From the NCBI RefSeq assembly GCF_002844555.1, contig NZ_PJNI01000001.1:558001-622000 (forward strand): a stretch of DNA of 64,000 bases. The letters are read 5' to 3'. Positions 18,412 through 26,330 of this stretch are shown here, piece after piece. Source of the DNA: Brumimicrobium salinarum (GTDB taxonomy: Bacteria > Bacteroidota > Bacteroidia > Flavobacteriales_D > Crocinitomicaceae). The notes beneath the pieces are model-generated. The model worked only from the letters and a program-made list of their open reading frames with translations. It did no database searches and was not told the origin of the DNA. How positions within the stretch are numbered: position 1 is the first letter of the stretch; each line of letters opens with the position of its first letter. The position numbers and the translations under genes are program-made.

Positions 18412-18732
18412 ATGAAAAATCAAGTTCAACTTATCGGAAACATAGGAATAGATCCTGAAATTACCAACTTTGAAAGCGGTGCAAAGAAAGTGCGTTTCAC
18501 TTTGGCAACCAATGAGCGTTACGTAGGCAAAGACGGCAAGCGCACCGACAAAACTTTTTGGCACAATATTCATGCTTGGGGACCTACTGCTAATTACATT
18601 GCTAAATCTGGCAAAAAAGGTACACAAATGGCGATTACTGGAAAATTGGTGACTAGAAAATACTTATCTCGCAAAGGAGAATCAAAATCATTTACTTCGA
18701 TTGAAGTTAAAAACGCAGTTGCGCTAAGTTGA
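18412..18732 (+). CDS. single-stranded DNA-binding protein, short form (copy 3)
   Basis: A 106-residue OB fold: KNQVQLIGNIGIDPEITNFESGAK, VRFTLATNERY, TFWHNIHAWGPTA, MAITGKLVTRKYLSRKGE. Like the two upstream paralogs it stops after the OB fold and lacks the acidic C-terminal tip. Small extra-tipless SSBs may protect ssDNA during natural transformation or plasmid transfer; that role is inference. It is followed by a spacer with several hairpins and a terminator shared with the carotenoid operon on the other strand. Confidence 0.87.
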   Translation: MKNQVQLIGNIGIDPEITNFESGAKKVRFTLATNERYVGKDGKRTDKTFWHNIHAWGPTANYIAKSGKKGTQMAITGKLVTRKYLSRKGESKSFTSIEVKNAVALS

Positions 18733-18860
18733 TCAAATGCATAACGAGGCAATAAATATCATCTCTCGCTAATTTACCTAACCCGTGTTTTACTTGTAGA
18801 GCACGGATGCAAACCACCTAAATCACAACGGTATGCAACCATAGGTTTGCAGTTAGATAG
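18733..18860 (+). other. structured spacer after ssb copy 3
   Basis: A stretch of non-coding sequence with at least two inverted repeats: CCGTGTT/AGCACGG (18783-18806) and TGCAAACC/GGTTTGCA (18808-18851). The segment ACCCGTGTTT...GAGCACGG resembles the corresponding part of the spacer after copy 1. It could be an RNA element or a remnant of a repeated 3' region. Confidence 0.4.
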
Positions 18861-18892
18861 AAAAGGTACGTGGCATTGCGCTACGTACTTTT
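18861..18892. terminator. hairpin terminator between ssb genes and carotenoid operon
   Basis: Stem AAAAGGTACGT with ACGTACTTTT, 10 pairs including one G-U, then a T-rich run to 18900. It overlaps the stop codon of the convergent lycopene cyclase gene and can stop transcription coming from the ssb side. Confidence 0.7.
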
Positions 18893-19582
18893 TGTTTTTT
18901 GGTCCCAAAGTTTACCGAGGTATTCATGTAGAATTACTACAGAAAACAACATGAAAAAGTTGTAAAAAATATCTTCAATGGGAATTGATAGAACACGAAG
19001 TCCAATGATTTCTTTTTCGTTGTACCAAACAACAGGTGCGTCAGTAGCAACACCTGTAAGCACCCCATTTACAATTAAAAAAGGAACTTGTGTAATTAAA
19101 AAAGCGACAATAAAAAATGGGTGCCACCGTGGTGTAAATCCAAAGTATACTATCCAATTAATTAGTCCCGCACCAATTAGGGCAACCGATGTGTACCAGT
19201 TATCATAAAATATTATTCCAAGCACGAGACAAGTAATTGTAAAAAGTAAAGAGAAGAAATAAGAGAATTGCACTGGTCGAAATTTAGGGAAATAGGCTTT
19301 TACGCATTCGTAAATAAAAACACAGGCGTAAGGAATGGTAAAAAAGAACATACATTCTTCGATCGGTAAATTAAAGAAATGGATACCACTTAGGTATTCT
19401 GGATTAAACCCCCACACTCCAATATCCGTAAAAAAAACATCCCAAGCGATAAAAAGGCTTCCTACCACTAAAATTGCAGGGAAAAGTGTTTTCCAGTGGG
19501 TGTAAAAATGAACCTTTTTATCAAAAGAGAGCAAAAAAGGTCCTGCAAGACTCAGTAGATTAATCCAAAGATATAAACTCAT
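18881..19582 (-). CDS. crtY: lycopene beta-cyclase, CrtYcd/heterodimeric type
   Basis: A 233-residue membrane protein with about seven transmembrane segments. It contains two related halves, each with an acidic motif: NLPIEECMFF near residue 72 and SIPIEDIFYNFF near 200. These match the PxE(E/D) motifs of CrtYc and CrtYd fused in one chain (lycopene cyclase domain). It closes the psi ends of lycopene to beta rings. It starts inside the end of crtZ (ATGA overlap), so it is translationally coupled. It is the last gene of the cruF-crtZ-crtY operon. Confidence 0.9.
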   Translation of the reverse strand: MSLYLWINLLSLAGPFLLSFDKKVHFYTHWKTLFPAILVVGSLFIAWDVFFTDIGVWGFNPEYLSGIHFFNLPIEECMFFFTIPYACVFIYECVKAYFPKFRPVQFSYFFSLLFTITCLVLGIIFYDNWYTSVALIGAGLINWIVYFGFTPRWHPFFIVAFLITQVPFLIVNGVLTGVATDAPVVWYNEKEIIGLRVLSIPIEDIFYNFFMLFSVVILHEYLGKLWDQKTKST

Positions 19583-20058
19583 CTTTTTTTATTTTTTAGT
19601 TTATAGGCTTTACGTGACTCTTTGTAGTATTTTAATGGAACAATGAGCATTCCGAAACATTCTCCATGTTCTTTTCCACGGTGTTTATGGTGAACTTTAT
19701 GCGCTTTTCGAATGGCCATAAAATAAGGTCCGTCTAGTTTATCCATAAACTTAAATCTTCGATGAATATAAACATCATGAAAAAGGAAGTAAGCTAAACC
19801 ATAAGCGGCAATTCCAAAGCCAACCCATACAAAAAAGTAGCCTTGATACATGATACCAAGCATGATTAGTAACCATGAAGGAACTGCGTATAGCAAGAAA
19901 AAAATATCATTTTTTTCGAATGGTCCAGGTTCAGGTTGGTGATGGTCTTTATGGAATTTCCATAGGAAACCATGCATGATAAACTTATGATTAAACCAAG
20001 CGCTAAACTCGGTTACAACAAACGTTAGTATTAAGACCAAAGGACCCCACCAATACAT
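19579..20058 (-). CDS. crtZ: beta-carotene hydroxylase
   Basis: A 159-residue non-haem di-iron membrane hydroxylase. All histidine clusters are present: His24, His29, His36, His39, His40 (HKFIMH...HKDHH), His94 and His99 (HDVYIH), and His120, His123, His124 (HKVHHKH). It adds hydroxyl groups at C3 of beta rings, leading to zeaxanthin or, with cruF, saproxanthin-like pigments. Start overlaps the upstream stop (TAATG) and end overlaps the next start (ATGA): a tightly packed operon. Confidence 0.93.
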   Translation of the reverse strand: MYWWGPLVLILTFVVTEFSAWFNHKFIMHGFLWKFHKDHHQPEPGPFEKNDIFFLLYAVPSWLLIMLGIMYQGYFFVWVGFGIAAYGLAYFLFHDVYIHRRFKFMDKLDGPYFMAIRKAHKVHHKHRGKEHGECFGMLIVPLKYYKESRKAYKLKNKKR

Positions 20059-20710
20059 TACAAAACAATATTTAAAATACTAAAAAACACAATTTGAATA
20101 AAGTATAAAACAGTAGCGACTTTGTTTTGTTCGCCTAATTTCATCGAAAAGTAAAGTATTTGAATTACAAAAGCAATTAAAGCCCATCCTAAGAAATTAG
20201 AAAGCGGGATTTCACCACTCCAAACCCAGTAATCACTTTGAACTGCAACTGGTTCAATAAGTACATCGAGAGCAAGCATTAAAAGTGTTCCCAGGAATGC
20301 TTTAAGTAGCCAATGCGTTTTAAGCCGTTCGGCAATAGAGCCTGAAATAATCACAAGCATAATCCAATTAACACCAATAATAATTGGAACACCGTACCAA
20401 AGTGGTCCCAAGTTATTTCCGTAAATGTAATTACCAAAGAGAAGACCTGTGTGTACGCCAAGCCATTCCGCAGCCATTCCGATAAAAAAACCAACAATTA
20501 AGAAAATGAAAAATGTAGTGCCCTTTTTTTGAGTGCAAATAATAAGACAACAAAAGAAATGAGTAAATTCATGAAAGAAAGTGGTAGAAAACTTTCACGA
20601 TAGGCTGAGGTTAGTCCGATAATTCCGACTAAATAAAAAATCACTAGCACTGCTATGAGCACTAATGATTCGTATTTTTTCCATTTCTGGGAAATTTTAT
20701 CTTTATCCAT
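20058..20710 (-). pseudogene. cruF: CruF-like carotenoid hydratase gene with a frameshift in an A7 run
   Basis: Two adjoining reading frames together give one DUF422-type carotenoid biosynthesis protein of about 215 residues, with some six membrane segments. The first frame (20498-20710) runs from MDKDKISQKW and stops after a poly-lysine turn. The second runs from the A-run to 20058 and carries AAEWLGVHTGLLFGNYIYG and VPIIIGVNWIML, the family core. They join at a run of seven A on the minus strand (20524-20530): one extra A, or a -1 slip, restores a perfect continuation (KKKGTTFFIF...). CruF hydrates the 1',2' end of acyclic psi-ends on the route to saproxanthin or myxol. The break may be a true mutation, a slippage-controlled switch or an assembly error. 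Confidence 0.75.
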
Positions 20711-20751
20711 TATTGTTTAAAAGATGAACAACAAAAAGAAACGAATAAAGT

Positions 20752-21129
20752 TTATTTCCATTCTTTAATTCCTTTGTCTAATTCTAACACATAGTTAAAA
20801 CCAAGTTCTTTCATTCTGTTCATGGCTACTTTACTTCTAACACCAACGGCACAATAAACAAGGTACTTTCTGTCTTTGGGCATGTTTTTTAAATCAGCAT
20901 CCATATCACCATCGTTGTACAAAACTAATTTTGCACCTTCAATATGTCTTTCTTCGTATTCTTTAACGGTACGTGTGTCCAAAAGGATGTAATCACCAGT
21001 TTCTAAAGCTTCACGGAATTCGTCGTTACCTACGCTTTCAAATCTTTTCTCTCCTTCAAATTTTTCTTGTCCCCATAAAGCAGTTGTTGCAAATAAAAAA
21101 GACAAGGTCAATAATGTAATAATTTTCAT
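20752..21129 (-). CDS. exported rhodanese-like domain protein
   Basis: A 125-residue protein with a signal peptide (hydrophobic residues 3-19, ending ALWGQ) and a single rhodanese domain. DTRTVKEYEERHIEGA matches the substrate-side motif. The active-site loop is CAVGVRSK with the catalytic cysteine Cys93. It probably binds sulfane sulfur or thiosulfate in the periplasm; the donor and acceptor are unknown. It sits 41 bases before the carotenoid operon on the same strand, without obvious functional link. Confidence 0.88.
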   Translation of the reverse strand: MKIITLLTLSFLFATTALWGQEKFEGEKRFESVGNDEFREALETGDYILLDTRTVKEYEERHIEGAKLVLYNDGDMDADLKNMPKDRKYLVYCAVGVRSKVAMNRMKELGFNYVLELDKGIKEWK

Positions 21130-21264
21130 AATTTTAATTTTAGTTCATTCAAAAATAAGTAAGTTCTATCATTTCACCTATTCATTTCTAATTTTTTATG
21201 AAGAAACGAAATACTAATTGTAAGTTTGCAAGGTTGCAAATTGAGTAATATATTTATTGTGAAA

Positions 21265-22179
21265 ATGAATAAAGAAGTGGTTAAACGAGTTGTTTTAATA
21301 GCTGGAGGATCAGGGCTTATCGGTCGTGAGGTTCAACAAGAATTGAAAAAAGTTGGACATGAGGTGCGTATATTGACCCGAGAAGAGCAGCCTTCTGCAC
21401 CTGCCTATCATTGGAATCCAAAAACAAAGACGATAGACAAGGACGCTTTAAAGGGGGTTCAAGTTATTATCAATCTTGCGGGAGCTGGAATTGCAGATAA
21501 GCGGTGGACAGAAAAACGTAAGGAGGTTATTTTTAATTCTCGGATTAAGACCACACAGTTTTTACATGAAATAAGTCAAAATACACCAGCATTAGTACAA
21601 TATATTTCTGCATCAGGCATTACATGCTACGGGTATGAACATCCACAAAAAATATATAAAGAAAGTGATCCTTTTGGAACAGATTTCCTTTCAACGGTGG
21701 TCAAAAGATGGGAGGAAGTAGCTGATTTGTTTTCACCGCAACAAAAAGTAGTTAAAATAAGGACAGGTGTTGTTTTAACAGAAGAAGGTGGTGCGCTACC
21801 TAAAATTTCTGGAACGATAAAAAATTATGTTGGCGCTCCTTTGGGATCAGGAGAACAAATCATGCCATGGATTTCTTTGCAAGATATTGCGAGAATTTAT
21901 GTTCATGCAGTAAACCATCAACTATCAGGAGCCTATAATGCTTCCGCCGCTAATATTACTAACAAAGAACTAACTAAAAAAGTAGCTAAAAAATTAAATA
22001 AACCGCTTTGGCTTCCTAATGTTCCTAGTTTTGCCATGAAATTGGTGCTTGGCGAAATGTCTTCCGTAGTTTTGGAAGGAACACGTGTTGATAACAGTAA
22101 AATATTAGATACAGGTTTCGAATTTAAACATAGAAATATAAACGAAGTCTTGGATTATATTTATGAGCAACAGGGTTAG
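21265..22179 (+). CDS. TIGR01777-type NAD-dependent epimerase/dehydratase family protein
   Basis: A 304-residue SDR-fold protein starting with the nucleotide-binding loop IAGGSGLIGREV, and with the family hallmarks of this subgroup: YHWNPKTKTID, GAGIADKRWTEKRK, SASGITCYGY, and a C-terminal DUF1731-like end. Homologues (YfcH, SULA-like) lack a known substrate. The start at Met14 is preferred: a -7 box (TAAGTTTG, 21221-21228) lies just before it, so the ATG at 21226 would not be inside the transcript's coding part. Confidence 0.88.
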   Translation: MNKEVVKRVVLIAGGSGLIGREVQQELKKVGHEVRILTREEQPSAPAYHWNPKTKTIDKDALKGVQVIINLAGAGIADKRWTEKRKEVIFNSRIKTTQFLHEISQNTPALVQYISASGITCYGYEHPQKIYKESDPFGTDFLSTVVKRWEEVADLFSPQQKVVKIRTGVVLTEEGGALPKISGTIKNYVGAPLGSGEQIMPWISLQDIARIYVHAVNHQLSGAYNASAANITNKELTKKVAKKLNKPLWLPNVPSFAMKLVLGEMSSVVLEGTRVDNSKILDTGFEFKHRNINEVLDYIYEQQG

Positions 22180-22794
22180 TTGTTGGACTAATTTTAAGAG
22201 TTTTGAAAACCTAACCCCATTATTCATCGCTTTTCTTTCATTTAAAAGCCTAATGATTTGGTTTTTATGTGATTGCTCTATTTATAAGAAGAAGTAAAGC
22301 TACCCCAAATTTGGGTATCGACTATTTGTTGCTTGGATTCTTTTGATTTTATATTTCACTTGTAATTTCCTGATATAGAATGTTATTATCTGTGAATTAC
22401 GAATCTCCTCTAAAATCAAAAGTAATCTCATGAACCGAGCTTGCGAGCTTAGCGAAGTCAATACGGGCTAAGTAGTAAAAAACCTGGAATACATAAATAT
22501 TCATTCTGTACCTGGGCTTTGATTAATTGAGCGTTTATACAGGATATTTCTAATTTTTATTCTAGTAAAACCAAAGGATATTTAAAGACTTGTTTATAAA
22601 AGAAGTGATATGAATAAAAAAAGCCCAAACATTTCTGCTTGAGCTTTTAAATTCACTTATAATCTTTGATAAGAAAGCTTCGAAGACAAGGCTTGCTATG
22701 TTTATAAAATTCTCAGAAGTCCCGACAGCATCGGGATGACTGAAATTTTAACTTAGCGTAACGCAGTATTTGTAGTTTTCTTACAAAGAAAAGA
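22180..22794. other. long intergenic region with dispersed repeat and hairpins
   Basis: 615 bases between convergent genes without coding potential. It holds one copy of a dispersed repeat (about 22300-22470, see the repeat entry), a hairpin AAAAGC...GCTTTT (22619-22648), and a short palindrome TCCCGA/TCGGGA with a 5-base loop (22720-22736). The latter is a type of intergenic hairpin seen often in this phylum. No gene remnant was recognised. Confidence 0.6.
22300..22470 (-). repeat. dispersed intergenic repeat, copy A
   Basis: Reverse complement of a segment also present at 34280-34466. The best-matching core is 22429-22450 against 34316-34337, 20 of 22 bases identical. Both copies then have a spacer of about 115 bases and a short palindrome (CCCAAATTTGGG here at 22304-22315). 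The order and spacing agree, so this is a diverged copy pair, not chance. Confidence 0.6.
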
Positions 22795-24339
22795 CTACAA
22801 ATCAAACTTAATACCCTGTGCCAATGGCAACTCAGTTGTATAGTTGATTGTATTTGTTTGTCTTCTCATGTAAACTTTCCAAGCATCAGAACCAGACTCA
22901 CGTCCACCTCCTGTTTCTTTTTCACCTCCGAAAGCTCCACCAATCTCAGCACCTGAAGTACCAATGTTTACGTTAGCAATTCCACAGTCAGAACCTTGTC
23001 CTGATAAGAATTGTTCTGCTTCACGTAAGTTGGTTGTCATGATTGCAGAAGATAAACCTTGAACCACACCGTTTTGTAATTCAATAGCGTTGGTTACATC
23101 TCCAGAATATTTCATAACATATAGGATGGGCGCAAAAGTTTCGTTTTGAACAATATCGTAGTGATTTTCAACTTCGATAATTGCTGGTTTAACATAGCAT
23201 CCAGATTCATATCCTTCTCCTTCGAGAACACCTCCTTCAACTAATACTTTTCCTCCTTCTTCTTTCGCTTTTTCAATAGCGTTTAAGTAATTATTTACAG
23301 AATCTTTATCGATAACTGGTCCAACGTGATTGTTTTCATCCAATGGATTACCAATCTTAATTTGACCGTAAGCATCAACGATAATCTTCATTACTTTATC
23401 GTAAATGCTATCGTGAATAATCAAACGACGCGTTGAAGTACAACGTTGACCAGCTGTTCCAACAGCACCAAATACAGCACCTGGAACTACAATTTTCAAG
23501 TCAGCATCTGGAGTAATGATCATCGCATTGTTTCCACCTAACTCTAAAAGTGATTTCCCTAAACGTTTTGCAACTGCTTCTGCAACTGAACGTCCCATTG
23601 GAATAGAACCAGTCGCTGAAACTAAAGCAATTTTCTTATCGTTTGCCAATGCTTTTCCAATTTCAGCATCTCCAATTACCATTGAAGAAACTCCTTCTGG
23701 TACATCGTTAGCAGCAAAGACCTCTTGTGCAATGTTTTGACAAGCAATAGAAGTTAATGGTGTTTTTTCTGATGGCTTCCAGATACACGCGTCACCACAA
23801 ACCCATGCCAAAGCTGTATTCCAACTCCAAACAGCAACTGGGAAGTTAAATGCAGAAATTACCCCTACAACTCCTAGTGGGTGATATTGCTCATACATTC
23901 TGTGTCCTGGACGCTCAGAAGCGATTGTTAATCCGTAAAGTTGACGAGAAAGACCAACTGCGAAATCACAAATGTCAATCATTTCTTGAACTTCTCCTAA
24001 ACCTTCTTGGTAAGATTTCCCCATTTCGTAAGAAACCAATGCACCTAGTGGCTCTTTATATTCTCTTAAGGCATTTCCAAGCTGACGAACGACCTCACCA
24101 CGTGCTGGTGCTGTCCATTGTCTCCACTCATGAAAACCTTTTGTTGCCGTTTCTACAACTTTGTTATAATCTTTTACTGATGCTAATTTTACTTGTCCGA
24201 TTTTTGAACCATCTACAGGTGTAAATGAATCAATAACGTCGCCAGTTGCCATCCAGTTTTTACCGGTTGAAGCTCCTTGGTTGACTTCGTCTTTAACTCC
24301 TAATTGACTGAGTACTTTTTTGATATCAATTGCTGACAT
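22795..24339 (-). CDS. aldehyde dehydrogenase, ALDH7-like (piperideine-6-carboxylate / aminoadipate semialdehyde type)
   Basis: A 514-residue NAD(P)-dependent aldehyde dehydrogenase. The catalytic glutamate is in LELGGN (Glu266) and the nucleophile in GTAGQRC (Cys300), with the cofactor loop SATGSIPMGR and the family start ISAFNFPVAVWSWN. The length and motifs such as GQRCTSTRRL and GNPLDENNHVGP resemble ALDH7A/AmaB, which oxidises alpha-aminoadipate semialdehyde in lysine degradation. A possible -7 box (TACTTTTG, minus strand 24366-24373) precedes it. It is followed by the long intergenic region. Confidence 0.9.
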   Translation of the reverse strand: MSAIDIKKVLSQLGVKDEVNQGASTGKNWMATGDVIDSFTPVDGSKIGQVKLASVKDYNKVVETATKGFHEWRQWTAPARGEVVRQLGNALREYKEPLGALVSYEMGKSYQEGLGEVQEMIDICDFAVGLSRQLYGLTIASERPGHRMYEQYHPLGVVGVISAFNFPVAVWSWNTALAWVCGDACIWKPSEKTPLTSIACQNIAQEVFAANDVPEGVSSMVIGDAEIGKALANDKKIALVSATGSIPMGRSVAEAVAKRLGKSLLELGGNNAMIITPDADLKIVVPGAVFGAVGTAGQRCTSTRRLIIHDSIYDKVMKIIVDAYGQIKIGNPLDENNHVGPVIDKDSVNNYLNAIEKAKEEGGKVLVEGGVLEGEGYESGCYVKPAIIEVENHYDIVQNETFAPILYVMKYSGDVTNAIELQNGVVQGLSSAIMTTNLREAEQFLSGQGSDCGIANVNIGTSGAEIGGAFGGEKETGGGRESGSDAWKVYMRRQTNTINYTTELPLAQGIKFDL

Positions 24340-24571
24340 GAATACTTTGTTTTTTTTGTTTCATGCAAAAGTAAGGAGTTCTTTTGACAATAAAAAGAAA
24401 TACACAAGCGGCTTTTTAGTTGTTATTTTTTTAAATAGTAGTGAAAAAAACACGGAAAGAAAACAAGAACAAAAGATCAGGATTCTAACTTTCGAATGAC
24501 ACACTTTTCTGAACTCACTCGATTATTTCACCTGACTTTTATACATTTACCTTAATAAAAGGCTATAAAAT

Positions 24572-24909
24572 ATGAAAAACGAAAAATCCCATTACATGTA
24601 TCCGTTATTATTGCTTCTTTTCGGAATCTTATTCAGTGTACTATCTGCTTATTTCTCAATCAATTCAGATGGAGATTGGTTTGCTCGTTCTGGTGCGGTT
24701 TTAAGTTTTATTTCTGTGGTTGTTCAGTTTCTGTTGTCAAATAGAAAAAAAGATAAAATAGAACAACTTATTTATTCAAATATTGGATTAAAGAAAAGTT
24801 CAAGCAATTAAAAAGCAAAGATTCGAAACATGAAGGGCTGTCGATTGCTTCTGGAATCACTGGGTTAATTGGCATACTTATTTGGGGATATGGAGATTTA
24901 CTTTATTAA
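24572..24909 (+). pseudogene. small three-segment membrane protein split by a frameshift
   Basis: The first frame (24572-24811) gives 79 residues with two membrane segments (about 9-28 and 37-55) and then a charged stretch ending SSSN. Directly downstream, in the -1 frame, sequence continues as EKFKQLKSKDSKHEGLS then a third hydrophobic segment (SGITGLIGILIWGYGDLLY) and a stop at 24907-24909. The two overlap in frame between about 24757 and 24811. One missing base would restore a protein of roughly 110 residues. Function unknown. It may be a sequencing error, true pseudogene or slippage site. Confidence 0.65.
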
Positions 24910-24924
24910 AAACTTTACACATGA

Positions 24925-25635
24925 CTAGGCGACATTAAACAAACTCCCAACATAAGCTGTTAAGCCCATAGCTACGGTTCCCCAAAACACAATTCTAAAC
25001 ACTGCTTTCCAAATACTAGAGCCACCCGCACGAGCTGAGGTCGCTCCAAGTATCATCAGAAAAATTATGGCTGAACCATAAAGTGTAAATTCCATATTAG
25101 CTAGAGGGAAAAAAAGCGCTACTAATAACGGAAGTCCGCCACCAACTGTAAATGCAGCTCCAGAAGCAAATGCAGCTTGCATTGGTTTAGGTTGATTGTC
25201 CTCATGAATACCCAATTCGTCTCTGACATGTGCGGCTAATGCATCTTTCTCCGTTAACTCTCTTGCTACTATTGCAGCTGTTTCTTTTTTTAATCCACGT
25301 TCTTGATAGATTTCTGTTAGATGTTGTAGTTCGTATTCTGGTGATTCTTTTAATTGCTGTCGTTCTCTTTCAATATCAGCTTTTTCTAGATCGGATTGTG
25401 AGCTTACAGAAACATATTCACCTGCAGCCATAGAAAGTGCACCGGCTACTAAACCTGCTAACGTTGCCATTACAAGGGTTTCTCGTGTTTGACTAGCTGC
25501 TGCCACACCAATCGCTAAGCTTGCAGTGGATAAAATCCCATCATTTGCACCCATTACCGCAGCTCTTAACCAATTGCTCCTGTGAATATAATGCTGATTA
25601 ACATACTTATCGGTATCCATATCCTGTTGTTCCAT
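24925..25635 (-). CDS. VIT1/CCC1-type membrane transporter
   Basis: A 236-residue membrane protein: HRSNWLRAAVMGANDGILS at the start, AAGEYVSVSSQSDLE, then a cytoplasmic charged region (ERERQQLKESPEYEL) and further helices (GGGLPLLVAL, ATSARAGGSS). These are the marks of the VIT1/CCC1 vacuolar iron transporter family, found in bacteria as iron or manganese exporters. The cytoplasmic insert between the second and third segments is the family's metal-binding domain. I start at MEQQDMD; the longer frame from 25662 is less family-like. Confidence 0.9.
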   Translation of the reverse strand: MEQQDMDTDKYVNQHYIHRSNWLRAAVMGANDGILSTASLAIGVAAASQTRETLVMATLAGLVAGALSMAAGEYVSVSSQSDLEKADIERERQQLKESPEYELQHLTEIYQERGLKKETAAIVARELTEKDALAAHVRDELGIHEDNQPKPMQAAFASGAAFTVGGGLPLLVALFFPLANMEFTLYGSAIIFLMILGATSARAGGSSIWKAVFRIVFWGTVAMGLTAYVGSLFNVA

Positions 25636-25762
25636 AATTAAATCTTTACTGCATTGATACAAAGAAATTGATGTCTTAAAGATCTAATTATCATATCAAT
25701 TTCTGCTGAATCGCTTGAACATTCAAATATAATCATTTAAAAATGCTTTAGCTTCAAACGAT

Positions 25763-25797
25763 AAAATCCTGTAACGTATGTAACATTACAGGATTTT
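25763..25797 (-). terminator. hairpin terminator
   Basis: Perfect 12-base-pair stem AAAATCCTGTAA with TTACAGGATTTT and an 11-base loop, downstream of the small secreted protein gene on the minus strand and just before the VIT1 gene's upstream region. Confidence 0.7.
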
Positions 25798-25819
25798 TTA
25801 AAGTTTATTTATCTGGGAA

Positions 25820-26149
25820 TTACAAAAGAATAATCAATAGAATGATGATTAATAACAATCCTCCAACTGAAATATAAACGCCACCTCCAGCGCCAGTTGT
25901 TTTTTCAATCTCTTTAACTTCTTGTCGTAAGGCTCTTTTTTCTGGACCATCTAGTTCTGACATATCCATGTTTTTTATTTCTTGTAATCTCGCCTCAATT
26001 TCGTCAGTTCTTTCCGTTTTTTGCTTTACCACTCTGTTTTTTAGTCGTTCCATTAAAGGTTGATCTTTTTCTTGAGCATTAACTGAAATAGGCATTAAAA
26101 ACCCTAAAAAAGCAATTGTAAAAGTAAATAGTAATCTCTTCGTTTTCAT
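25820..26149 (-). CDS. small membrane protein with signal peptide and C-terminal anchor
   Basis: A 109-residue protein with an N-terminal signal peptide (about residues 7-25, ending NAQE). A charged coiled-coil middle (about 30-82: LKNRVVKQKTERTDEIEARL, EVKEIEKTT) precedes a C-terminal transmembrane segment (VGGLLLIIILLIILL). I recognise no domain. This arrangement suggests an inner-membrane or envelope protein with the coiled coil outside the cytoplasm. Confidence 0.6.
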   Translation of the reverse strand: MKTKRLLFTFTIAFLGFLMPISVNAQEKDQPLMERLKNRVVKQKTERTDEIEARLQEIKNMDMSELDGPEKRALRQEVKEIEKTTGAGGGVYISVGGLLLIIILLIILL

Positions 26150-26330
26150 AAAAGTTAATTTTAAAAGTTAATAATTGAAAACCCGAAAATTGGGCGTGCA
26201 TTTAATATATACAGGATTTTTAAAATAAATTTCAATCGCTTCAACTTAAACGTTAAATAATTGTAACGCTTAACGGTAGGATAAGTCCAATTAAAATAAA
26301 GATATGAATCGAAAAAAATAATTCATGAAT

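Noticed and set aside
18028-18732. ssb copies 2 and 3 considered as PriB or phage proteins
   Set aside because: The motifs (LIGQ/LIGN, WHK/WHN, EGRL/TGKL) are closer to SSB; phage or PriB identity is not supported by neighbours.
22718-22740. TCCCGACAGCATCGGGA palindrome considered as a CRISPR-like repeat or attachment site
   Set aside because: Single occurrence here, and similar small hairpins are common in Bacteroidota intergenic regions.
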